This document shows positions 29,550-37,665 of a DNA stretch of 64,000 nt, one piece after another. Position numbers and translations under genes: made by a program. The notes under the pieces are model-generated. The model had not been told where the DNA came from. It did not search any database and worked only from the letters and a program-made list of their open reading frames with translations. The DNA comes from Streptomyces bauhiniae. Its GTDB lineage: Bacteria; Actinomycetota; Actinomycetes; Streptomycetales; Streptomycetaceae. Each line of letters starts with the position of its first letter. Position 1 is the stretch's first letter. Location: the NCBI RefSeq assembly GCF_004784475.1, contig NZ_SRRT01000008.1, positions 1 to 64,000 of the forward strand, in the 5' to 3' direction.

Positions 29550-32500
29550 CTACGACACGCCCGCCGAAGGCCGCTTGTACATCCGGGTCGCGGTGATCTC
29601 ACTGCGTACCGCGTCCCCGTCCTGCCGCTGCTGCGGCAGACCGGGGCGGAGGTGCTCCTCCACGCTGATGTACTTCAGCCCGGCCCGGAGGTCGGCGTCG
29701 TTGCGCAGCCGGATGACCAGCGGGAACTCGGCCAGCGCGGTGGTGTCGAACAGGCCCGTGGTGTACAGGAGCTGAACACCGAGCGCGTCGGACACGGCCC
29801 GCTGCAGCTCCAGCAGGTACGTCGCGTTGGCGCGGCCGATGGGGTTGTCCAGGAACAGCGTGCCGGCGTGCCGGTGCTTGTCGCGGCCCCGGTCGTTGGA
29901 GCGCAGCGCGGCCATCGTGCAGTACAGCGCGATGGCCGCGGTGAGGAGCTGGCCGCCGGAGAACACGTCACCCATCTGGCCGACCGGGACCCGCTCGGCG
30001 CGCAGCACCGCGTCCGGCTTGAGGATCTCCACCGCGACGCCCTTGGGCTGGAGGGCGGCCGCGACCCCGCGCAGCAGCAGGGACATGCCGTCGCGGCGCA
30101 GGTCGGAGTTCTTCTTGACGGCGGCCCGGGTGGCCTCGTCGATGACCTCGCCGAGCCGCTCGGTGAGGGTCGCCTGGTCGGGCTCCTCGAACCGGATACG
30201 GAGGAACTCCTGCCCGGACCACTCGCCGAGCCCCTCCGGCAGCCGGGAGAGCCGCTGGGCGGAGCGCAGGGTGGCGAGGGAGGACTCGACCAGGCCGCGC
30301 AGCCGGTCCACGATCGAGTCGCGGTTGCGCTCAAGCTGGGCCAGCTCGTCGGTGAGGACGCGCAGCCGGGGCGCGAAGGCGTCGGCCCACTTCTGGGCGT
30401 GCTCGGGCAGCGCGGCGGCGGGCAGTTCGCGGATCTGCTGCCGGGCCGGGGTGCGGACCTGCTCGTAGCGGGTGGAGTTGGCGTGCCGGACCAGGATGTC
30501 GCTCGCCTCGCGGACGGCGGTGTCGGCGGCGGAGAGGTCGGCGGCGCAGCCGCGCAGCGAGCGGCGGGCCTCGGCGGCGGACTGCCGGGCCTCCTCCAGG
30601 GTGCCGGGGTAGGGCTCGGGGTCCTCCCGCTCGTCCCCTTCGTCCTGGGCGGCCGGTTCGCGCAGCAGGTCGCGGAGCATCGCCGCGATCTCGTCGAAGC
30701 CGCCCGCGCCGTCCTCGGCGGTGCGGTGCGCCTGCTGGAGTTCGGCGTGCGCGTCGCGGGCCTCGGTCAACGCCTGGGTGCGGGTGGCGAGTTCGGCGGT
30801 GGCGGTGCGCAGCAGGGCCTGGGCGTGCTCGGCGTCGCGCGGCTGAAGGTCCTCGGGCAGCTCGGTGTGGGCGTCGCCGTCCTCGGGGGCGAGCCGTTCG
30901 GTCTCGCCGCGCAGCCGGCCGAGCTGTTCGCTCGCCGTGGACATGCGGGTCTCCAGCAGTTGCACCAGCTCATCGGCGCGGGCGGCGGCCGCCTGCCGGG
31001 AGGGGCCGTCGGAGCCGTCGGTCGACTCAAGGAGCTGTTCGGCGCGGGTGCGGACCTTGTTGCTGAGCCGGTCCAGGTCGGTGCGGGCGGCGCTCTCGTC
31101 GCTCTCCGCGCGGGCCTGCTCGGCGCGCAGGTCGGCACCGACGCCGACCTTCTCGTACACCTGGGACGCGGCCCGGTACGCCTCGCGCAGCGCGGGCAGG
31201 GACGCCTTCGGGGCGCCGCCGTCGGTGTCAGGCGCCTCGGGCACGTCGTCCGGGGCGCCCGCGATCTCGGCGCGCTCGGCGCGCAGGGCGCGGGCGGTGC
31301 GGCGGGCGTCGTCGGCGCCGCGCTGGGTGGCGCGCCGGTCCTCGTCGGCGGCGCGGGCGCGCTCCAGGAAGGACTGGGTACGGGCCTCGGACTCGGCTGC
31401 GTCGTCGGCCAGTTCGCGGAGCTTGACCTGCCAGGTGGCGCGTTCGCGCAGCCGGTGCGCGAGTCCGGCGAGGGCATCGGCGACGCGGCTGGCGCGCTGG
31501 GCGGCCTCCTGGCGTTCGTCGCGCAGCCCGGTTGCCTCGGCGGCGGCCTCCTCGGCCTCCGCGCGGGCGGTGCGGGCCTCGGTGAGTTCGGCCTCGGTCT
31601 CGTCGGCGAAGGCGCGGGCCTCCTCGGCGCCGGCGGCGAGTTCGACGATCCGGCCGGCCGGGCAGCCGGTGCGCCAGGAGGCGAGCCGGGCGGCGAGTTC
31701 GCGGTCCTTGCCGAGGCGGGCGGCGAGCGCGCGGATCTCGTCGTCGCGTTCGGTGGCCCGCGCGCGCAGGGCCTGGCGTTCCTCGTCGGCGGCGTGCTCG
31801 TCGTGCATGGCCGGGTTCGGCGGCACGAGGAAGACGTCGGTGGGCTGTGCCTCGGCGGCGGGGGCCGGGGCGAGCAGGGCGGCGGCGGTGCCGACGGCGA
31901 CGGCCGAGCGGGGCAGCAGGGCCGCCTCGCCCAGGGCCTCGCGGGCGCGGGCGTGGGTGTCCGGGTCGGTGATGATCACACCGTCGACCAGCTCGGGGCG
32001 GGTGGCGAGCACGCGCGCGTGGTCGGCGGGGTCGACGGCCTGGGCGAGGTAGCGCCAGCCGGGCAGCGCGGGGATGCCGTGCTCGCCCAGGTATTCCACG
32101 GTGGCCAGCACGTCGGGGCCGGGCGGCAGCAGGCCGCCGTCGCCGAGCGCGGAGAGGATGCGGGTGTCGTCGGCGGCGGCGGTGCGCAGGTCGAACAGGG
32201 TGCGCTCGGCGGCGGACACCGCGTCGTCCAGGAGGCCGCGCAACTCGTCGGCGTAGCGGTCGAGTTCCTCGGCGGTGAGCGGTCCCCCGTCGGCGCTGTC
32301 GCGTACGGGCTCACCCGACTCGGAGCCGTCGCGCGGGGCCGGGATGGCGGAGCGCGCGGCACCGGCGGCAGGCAGGCTGAGCAGCTCCGCGAGGCGGTCC
32401 TCGGCGGCCAGCGCCTCCGCGAGCCGGCGCTCGGCGTCGTGGGCGCGCTCGGCGGCGGTGGCCGCGTCGGCCGCGCGGGCGGCGGTGAGTTCGGCGCGGG

Positions 32501-34211
32501 ACTCGGCGGCGGCCGTCTCGCGGGCGTGCTCGACGGCCGCGCGGGCCGCCTCGCGGGCGGTGTCCCAGGCGGCGACGGCCGTCTTCTCGGCGTCGCTCGC
32601 GGCGAGCGCGGCCCGCGCGGGGTCGGCGTCCGGGGCGCTGTCGTCCAGCCAGCCCGCGCGCACCGCCTCGGCCGTCTCCTGCTCGACCTCGGTGAGCCGC
32701 TGGCGCAGGTGCCCGATCTCGCTGCGGGCCCGCTGGGCGTCGGTGGCGGCGGCGGTGGAGTCGCGGTACGCGGCGTCGCTGACCTCCTGGAGCGCGGCGG
32801 AGCGCTCCTCCTCCTCGTTGGCGAGCGCCTCGGCGTTCTCGGCGGCCGCGTGCAGGGCGCGTACGAGGTCGACGGCGGCCCTGGCGCGGGCGGCGAGCGC
32901 GGGGGCGGCGTCCCGCTCGGCCTCCTGGATGGCGGCGGAGACACGGGCGACCCGGTCGGCGGCGGCGCGGTGCCGCAGCACGGCCTCGGCGGCCTGCCAG
33001 GCGGCGTACAGGGTACGGGCGTCGGCCAGCTCGCGCTTCTGCGCGGCGGCGGCCTTCTCGGCGGCGGCGAGCGCCAACGAGGCGTGCCGGTAGGCGAGTT
33101 CGGCCGCGATCAGCGAGCTGCGCTCACGGGCGCCCTCGGAGTGGGTGACGGTGTCGGCGGCGGCCGTGACCCGCTGGGCGAGGTCGGTGGCGCGGACCCG
33201 CTCGCGCACGGCCCGCGCGGACAGCCGCCGGGCCAGGGTGCGGGTACGGCGCTCGGCACCGGTGTGCACCTCCCGCGCGCGGGTGCGGGCGTCGGCGGCC
33301 TCGACGATCCGGCCGAGCAGGTCGACCGAGCCCGCGGTGAAGTCCCGTTCGGCGATGAGTTCGGCGCGGCGGCCGAGCTTGTTGCCGAAGCCGCTCACGA
33401 GGTCCGCGAGACCGTCGGTGTCACGGGTGTCGGTGACGGCGCGCAGCAGGAGGTCGGTGAAGTCGGAGTCCTTCTTGACCGCGAAGAGGCCGGCCGCCTC
33501 ACCCTCGTCGGCGTTCATCTCCCGCTGGTAGCGGAAGAGTTCGGGGTCCAGACCCAGGTCGCCGAGGTGCTCGGTCCAGCGCTCGTGGGTCTCCTCCCAG
33601 TGCGCCTCCAGGTGCGGATAGTTCTTGCCCGCCTCGGTGAGGGCGTCCCGGAAGCCCTTCATGGTGCGCCGGCGCCCCTGCGCCCCGGAGGCGCCCTCCA
33701 CCAGCGGCCGTACGGCGGTGGACTCCGCGACCGGCAGGTTGTCCAGGCTCAGACCGGGACCGGGCCGGAAGGAGTACCAGGCTTCGGCGAACTTGCGCGG
33801 GTCGTTGGAGACCTGGCGCCCGCGCCACTCGCTGACCTTGCCGACGACCACGCACTCGCCGGTCTGCACGTGCTGCCACTCCAGCGCGACATGCCCGCAG
33901 TCGTCGGCGAGCAGGAACTTGCGCAGCACGCCGGAGCTGGCGCCGCCCAGGGTGTTGCGGTGGCCGGGCAGCATCACCGAGAAGATCAGCTTCAGCAGGA
34001 CGGACTTGCCGCCGCCGTTCTCCAGGAACAGCACTCCGGCGGGCGCGGGCCGGCGCGGCGGGCCGACCGGCTCCTCCTCGAAGAACTCCGCCTGCGTGGG
34101 CGCCGGATCGGGCACGGGGGCGCCCACGCCGCGCATGTCGAGCACGGTGTCGGCGTAGCGCGCGCCGGCGGGCCCGATGGAGTAGAGGCGGACGCGGGAC
34201 AGCTCGTACAT
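29550..34211 (-). CDS. SMC-like coiled-coil ATPase (JetC/MksB-type)
   Basis: This very large protein of 1553 residues has split ABC-type ATPase halves. An N-terminal Walker A FLENGGGKS (about 62-70) and a C-terminal signature FSGGQ (1417-1421) with Walker B TLFLDNPIG (D1455) flank very long alanine/glutamate/arginine-rich coiled coils. A globular stretch at about 695-785 sits where an SMC hinge would be. In Walker B the residue after the catalytic aspartate is asparagine, not glutamate. This plan matches MukB, MksB and Wadjet JetC rather than canonical Smc. Two smaller genes upstream (290 and 509 residues) are in the positions of KITE and kleisin partners. A role in chromosome organisation or plasmid exclusion is inferred, not shown. 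Confidence 0.82.
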   Translation of the reverse strand: MYELSRVRLYSIGPAGARYADTVLDMRGVGAPVPDPAPTQAEFFEEEPVGPPRRPAPAGVLFLENGGGKSVLLKLIFSVMLPGHRNTLGGASSGVLRKFLLADDCGHVALEWQHVQTGECVVVGKVSEWRGRQVSNDPRKFAEAWYSFRPGPGLSLDNLPVAESTAVRPLVEGASGAQGRRRTMKGFRDALTEAGKNYPHLEAHWEETHERWTEHLGDLGLDPELFRYQREMNADEGEAAGLFAVKKDSDFTDLLLRAVTDTRDTDGLADLVSGFGNKLGRRAELIAERDFTAGSVDLLGRIVEAADARTRAREVHTGAERRTRTLARRLSARAVRERVRATDLAQRVTAAADTVTHSEGARERSSLIAAELAYRHASLALAAAEKAAAAQKRELADARTLYAAWQAAEAVLRHRAAADRVARVSAAIQEAERDAAPALAARARAAVDLVRALHAAAENAEALANEEEERSAALQEVSDAAYRDSTAAATDAQRARSEIGHLRQRLTEVEQETAEAVRAGWLDDSAPDADPARAALAASDAEKTAVAAWDTAREAARAAVEHARETAAAESRAELTAARAADAATAAERAHDAERRLAEALAAEDRLAELLSLPAAGAARSAIPAPRDGSESGEPVRDSADGGPLTAEELDRYADELRGLLDDAVSAAERTLFDLRTAAADDTRILSALGDGGLLPPGPDVLATVEYLGEHGIPALPGWRYLAQAVDPADHARVLATRPELVDGVIITDPDTHARAREALGEAALLPRSAVAVGTAAALLAPAPAAEAQPTDVFLVPPNPAMHDEHAADEERQALRARATERDDEIRALAARLGKDRELAARLASWRTGCPAGRIVELAAGAEEARAFADETEAELTEARTARAEAEEAAAEATGLRDERQEAAQRASRVADALAGLAHRLRERATWQVKLRELADDAAESEARTQSFLERARAADEDRRATQRGADDARRTARALRAERAEIAGAPDDVPEAPDTDGGAPKASLPALREAYRAASQVYEKVGVGADLRAEQARAESDESAARTDLDRLSNKVRTRAEQLLESTDGSDGPSRQAAAARADELVQLLETRMSTASEQLGRLRGETERLAPEDGDAHTELPEDLQPRDAEHAQALLRTATAELATRTQALTEARDAHAELQQAHRTAEDGAGGFDEIAAMLRDLLREPAAQDEGDEREDPEPYPGTLEEARQSAAEARRSLRGCAADLSAADTAVREASDILVRHANSTRYEQVRTPARQQIRELPAAALPEHAQKWADAFAPRLRVLTDELAQLERNRDSIVDRLRGLVESSLATLRSAQRLSRLPEGLGEWSGQEFLRIRFEEPDQATLTERLGEVIDEATRAAVKKNSDLRRDGMSLLLRGVAAALQPKGVAVEILKPDAVLRAERVPVGQMGDVFSGGQLLTAAIALYCTMAALRSNDRGRDKHRHAGTLFLDNPIGRANATYLLELQRAVSDALGVQLLYTTGLFDTTALAEFPLVIRLRNDADLRAGLKYISVEEHLRPGLPQQRQDGDAVRSEITATRMYKRPSAGVS

Positions 34212-34250
34212 GGCGGACTCTCGTGAGGTCTTCGAAAAGGTGCGGGCGGG

Positions 34251-35123
34251 TCAGGAGTGGAAGGGCAGTCCGGCGTCGGCGACCAGGTCCAGGTCGTCGG
34301 TGTCCTCGGCGGGCAGCAGGGTGGCGGTGCCGCCGGTCTCGGTCACCACGCCCAGCTCCAGCAGTTCGCTGAGCGCGGCGCCGCCCGCCATGTCCCGCAC
34401 CTGCAACTGGTAGCGGGCGGTGGTCCGGTAGGTGCCGCCGTGGTCGTCGCCGGTGCGCTGGAGGAACCCGGACTCGGTGAGGAAGCCGAGCGCCTTGGCG
34501 ACGATGCCGGTGGTGGAGGCGGCCGGGCGGCGGGCGTCCTTGGTGGCGCCGGTGGCGCTGCGCCGGGCCCAGATCCGCCAGGCGGCCTCCAGACCGGGGG
34601 CGTCGGTCACCGGGTCGGTGTTCTCCCCGGACTCCTCGGCCCGCTCCTCCAGCCTGCGGCACGCCTGCCGTACGAAGGCGTCCACGCCGTTGACCGTGAC
34701 GCGCCCGATGTAGGAGTCGTCGGCCAGGTCCTCGGGCCGGGGGAACGCCAGCGCGGCCACGGCCAGATGGGCCAGCCCGTGCAGGAACCGGTCGGCGGAG
34801 TCGGCGGTGGTACGGCGGGCGTAGTCGCCCATCCGCACCGCGAACACCGAGTCCTCGGCGGCCGTCACGGCCATCCCGGCCCGCGCCGACACCTCCAGCA
34901 CCACGAGCCCCAGCCCGGTCGCCACGGCATCGGCCAGCCGCGCGAACGCCCCGTCCTCCCGGTACCGCCGCAACAGCTCGGTGTACTCCTGATCCCGCGC
35001 GGGCTGCAGCTTCGGCTGCAACCCGAACGCCACCAGCCGCGCCGCGTCGGCGGCGTCGGCGGGCGTAACGGCCGGCGCCGCCGCCGGCGCTTCGACGTCA
35101 CTCCACTCGACGTGCTCGGTCAC
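34251..35123 (-). CDS. Probable KITE-type accessory subunit of the SMC-like complex (JetB/MksE-like)
   Basis: This soluble protein of 290 residues has an acidic, alanine-rich N-terminal tail and winged-helix-like stretches (for example TTGIVAKALGFLTESGFLQRTGDDHGGTYRTTARYQLQVRDM at about 205-245). It lies between the kleisin-like and ATPase genes, exactly where JetB/MksE proteins are found. I cannot confirm the family by search, so the assignment rests on size, order and winged-helix look. The GTG at 35123 has GAGGAG nine bases upstream. The ATPase gene begins 39 bases after its end. A Streptomyces-type intergenic repeat lies just upstream, in the gap to the first gene of the operon. Confidence 0.65.
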   Translation of the reverse strand: MTEHVEWSDVEAPAAAPAVTPADAADAARLVAFGLQPKLQPARDQEYTELLRRYREDGAFARLADAVATGLGLVVLEVSARAGMAVTAAEDSVFAVRMGDYARRTTADSADRFLHGLAHLAVAALAFPRPEDLADDSYIGRVTVNGVDAFVRQACRRLEERAEESGENTDPVTDAPGLEAAWRIWARRSATGATKDARRPAASTTGIVAKALGFLTESGFLQRTGDDHGGTYRTTARYQLQVRDMAGGAALSELLELGVVTETGGTATLLPAEDTDDLDLVADAGLPFHS

Positions 35124-35170
35124 GACGCAAACTCCTCAACTTTGAAACGGGGGGCCACCGCAGCCCACCC

Positions 35171-35193
35171 AGGGGCGCGGGGAACTGCGCGAC
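35171..35193. repeat. Copy 2 of a 23-base intergenic repeat
   Basis: Identical over 23 bases to 29493-29515. This copy lies within the SMC-like operon, in the 94-base gap between the first and second genes. Confidence 0.8.
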
Positions 35194-35217
35194 AAGCCAC
35201 GACGGCGGGAAAGCCAC

Positions 35218-36747
35218 TCACCCGGCCACCGCCCGATCGCTGGCCATCCCAACGGCGTCCAACAAGGCGGTCCCAACGATCAGATCCGCCCCACCGAAGT
35301 CAGGATCATCCAACTCCGTACCGTCATCGACGGCGAACAACAGCTTCGCCTCCCCCTGCCGATAAGCGGTCCCCACAGCCGGACTGGCCGCATGAATAGC
35401 CATCAGCGCAACGAGATACGCCAGCTCGAACCCCTCAGCGGCCCGAGCCTCGGCCAGCAGCCCCGACAACCTCCGAGGAGCGTCGGCCGGCAGATCCAGC
35501 AAGGCCCGAGCCGCAGCGACCTGCTCCTCGGAGAACCGACTGTCGTCCGGCGTGGCGATGAGATCCGGCTCCGGCATCTCCGCGCCCAAGTGCTCCCGCT
35601 CGACCGGCGGAGTCAGCAGAATGTCGACCAGATCCCCGACCCGCACCGACACCGGTGTACGCAACCCCACCCCGCTGCCGAAGAACGCGTCGGTGACCCG
35701 GATCGCCCGTTCAAGCGGCAACGGCAGGACGGGCGCGACCACATGCCCGTACAGGTCGAGCCCGGAGGTCCCGGTCGGCGTGGCGAACGCCTGCCGGTCC
35801 TGCTCCGCCCGGAACAGCGGCCCCGCCTCCAGCAGCCGCGACTGGAGCTGGGTGTGGCGCCGGATGCAGTCCTTGACGATGTCGACCAGCTCGGCCGCGC
35901 GCCGCTTGTGCTCCGGCTCCTCCGTCTCGTCGCGGGCCTTGCGGATGTTGGTGAGGATCGCGTTCTCGTGGCGGTAGCGGTCGGCCACGTGGTCCAGCGC
36001 CTCGGCGATCATGTCGGGCACGGAGTTGAGCCAGTCGACCGCGCGGACGTTGCGCCGGGTGGCGTCCAGGGCGCGGCGCAGGGTCTCGGAGTACTGCACG
36101 GTGCGGTAGCGGGCCTGCTCGGCGGCGAGCTGGGCGTCGGCCAGCCGGCCCCGGTTGATCAGCACCTCCAGCTTGACCTCGGCGGCGATCTGGGCGCTGG
36201 TGACATCGGTGTCGAGGGCGCCGACCAGGACGTTGACGGCTTCGTCGGTGGTGCGCAGGTACACCGTGCCGCCGGGGCCCGGGACCTCTTCGATGAGCTT
36301 GAAGTCGTAGTCGCGGCGGACGTAGCTGCCGTCGGAGGCGAAGGTGCCGTACACCGCGCGGAAGCCGCGGTCGGCGCTGCCCACGTTGATCAGGTTCTCC
36401 AGCACCCAGCGGGCCACCCGCTCGTGCTCGGCGGTGGTGCGGTGGGGGGCCTGGGCGGCGATGCGCGGGACGAGCCGGGCGACGATCTGCTCGTGGTCGG
36501 CGCCGGTGTCGAAGTCCATGTTGAGCGTGACGAGGTCGATGGCGGCGAGCGCCACCTCGGCCATGCCGTACGTCGAGTACTCACCGGCCAGGTTGGCCTT
36601 GCGGGCGTCCAGGTCGTGCAGCGGGGCCGTGCAGGCGAGCGCGCGCAGCCGCCGCGCCAGCCCCTCGTCGGCGGCCGGGCCCGGCGCGGGGCGCGGCGCC
36701 GCGCTGAGCTGGGGCGGAACGCGGTCCGTCGGTGCAGGCGAAGTCAC
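35218..36747 (-). CDS. Probable kleisin-type subunit of the SMC-like complex (JetA/MksF-like)
   Basis: This soluble protein of about 509 residues is mostly helical by composition. It has a start region ARRLRALACTAPLHDLDARKANLAGEY, a middle of long charged helices and a C-terminal acidic region. Its place first in an operon ahead of a winged-helix-like protein and a giant SMC-like ATPase is that of JetA/MksF kleisins, but I could not verify homology. The start is set at GTG 36747 because a TAATCT box lies seven bases before it, pointing to a leaderless mRNA; a start at 36810 would add 21 residues. The last 100 codons use unusually many T- and TTG-type codons (GAT, GTT, GGT, TTG) for this genome. 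Confidence 0.65.
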   Translation of the reverse strand: MTSPAPTDRVPPQLSAAPRPAPGPAADEGLARRLRALACTAPLHDLDARKANLAGEYSTYGMAEVALAAIDLVTLNMDFDTGADHEQIVARLVPRIAAQAPHRTTAEHERVARWVLENLINVGSADRGFRAVYGTFASDGSYVRRDYDFKLIEEVPGPGGTVYLRTTDEAVNVLVGALDTDVTSAQIAAEVKLEVLINRGRLADAQLAAEQARYRTVQYSETLRRALDATRRNVRAVDWLNSVPDMIAEALDHVADRYRHENAILTNIRKARDETEEPEHKRRAAELVDIVKDCIRRHTQLQSRLLEAGPLFRAEQDRQAFATPTGTSGLDLYGHVVAPVLPLPLERAIRVTDAFFGSGVGLRTPVSVRVGDLVDILLTPPVEREHLGAEMPEPDLIATPDDSRFSEEQVAAARALLDLPADAPRRLSGLLAEARAAEGFELAYLVALMAIHAASPAVGTAYRQGEAKLLFAVDDGTELDDPDFGGADLIVGTALLDAVGMASDRAVAG

Positions 36748-36843
36748 GGTGCACAGATTAGGTCCTCGGTCCGACAACCACCCAAACGGTGTGGAAGCGA
36801 CGGCCGTCACAGCGGCACGAGACGCCCCTGACGGGACGGCGTC

Positions 36844-37536
36844 TCACTGTTCGTCGACCCGGCGGCGGTAGACCTCCAGCACTCGTTCGAGGGAGTCCGC
36901 GAGATAGGTCGACAGCAGTTCCTCCGCCCCCGCCCGGTCGCCGGTGCGCAGGGCGTCGAGGATCTGGCGGTTGCGGGCGAGGTAGGGCTCGTGGAGGCGG
37001 CGCGGGTGGTCCACGTGGTGGAAGGCGAGCCGGAGTTCGGCGAAGACGCTGCGCATCAGCTCGTCGGTGCGCTCGCTGCGGGCCAGCGCGACCAGTTCCC
37101 GGTGGAAGTGGAAGTTGGCCGTCCCCAGCGATTTCCAGTCACTTTCCCGCGCCGCCGACTCCCCCTCGGCGACCGCCCCGGCGAGTCCGTCCAGGGCGTA
37201 CGGGGGCTCGCCGAGGCCGCGTACGACGGCGCACTCGACCAGCGCGCGGGTGCGGTAGATGTCCTCCACGTCCGCGACGCTGAGCACCCGGACGAAGACG
37301 CCCCGGTTGAGCTCGTGGACCAGCAGCCGTTCATGGGTGAGCAGCCGGAACGCCTCGCGCAGGGTGTTGCGGGACACCCCGAGGGCGCCGCCGATGCTGT
37401 CCTCCGACAGCCGGGTGCCTGGCGGGAAATAGCCCTCCGCGATCCGGCTCCGGAGGATGTCGGAGACGCGTTCGGCGGTGCTGGTACGGCCCAGGAGGGC
37501 GCGGTCGTCGGCCAGTTGACCGAGTTGCTCTGCCAT
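36844..37536 (-). CDS. GntR-family transcriptional regulator (FadR/FCD type)
   Basis: This regulator of 230 residues has an N-terminal winged helix (about 18-85, with GALGVSRNTLREAFRLLTHERLLVHELNRGVFV). An all-helical FCD ligand-binding domain follows (about 95-220), with the usual metal/ligand pattern including NFHFHRELVALA. The FCD domain commonly senses small carboxylic acids. It is divergent from an MFS transporter, DUF1445 and PxpABC operon. A 17-base palindrome between them, inside the operon promoter, is its likely operator. The effector could be 5-oxoproline, glutamate or a relative, which is inferred from context only. Confidence 0.92.
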   Translation of the reverse strand: MAEQLGQLADDRALLGRTSTAERVSDILRSRIAEGYFPPGTRLSEDSIGGALGVSRNTLREAFRLLTHERLLVHELNRGVFVRVLSVADVEDIYRTRALVECAVVRGLGEPPYALDGLAGAVAEGESAARESDWKSLGTANFHFHRELVALARSERTDELMRSVFAELRLAFHHVDHPRRLHEPYLARNRQILDALRTGDRAGAEELLSTYLADSLERVLEVYRRRVDEQ

Positions 37537-37580
37537 GCCCGGAATTCAACCGCAGAGCCGGGGCCGGGACAACGTACCCA

Positions 37581-37610
37581 TTGAAGGATCGTTGAACGAT
37601 CCTCTACGGT
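37581..37610 (+). promoter_or_regulatory. Promoter with palindromic operator for the 5-oxoproline operon
   Basis: TTGAAG (37581-37586) and TACGGT (37605-37610) with an 18-base spacer form a housekeeping-type promoter. GGATCGTTgAACGATCC (37586-37602) is a perfect palindrome of 8-base arms around one G and fills the spacer. A bound GntR regulator would block RNA polymerase. Confidence 0.75.
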
Positions 37611-37665
37611 GCTCGGCACGGCTCACCGAACCGCACCCCCCTCACGCTTCTGCGAGGTGCCGCCC

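Noticed and set aside
28143..34226. Plus-strand open frame of 2027 codons running from the permease gene through the SMC-like operon
   Set aside because: It is the complement shadow of the minus-strand 1553-residue ATPase gene joined to an alternative frame of the permease gene. Its glycine/valine/alanine-rich composition is the usual GC-bias artefact, and it has no domain-like sequence.
29550..36747. Calling the SMC-like operon a complete Wadjet defence system
   Set aside because: Wadjet requires the JetD nuclease. Neither flank carries a Toprim-type or DUF2220-like gene: the neighbours are an APC permease and a GntR regulator.
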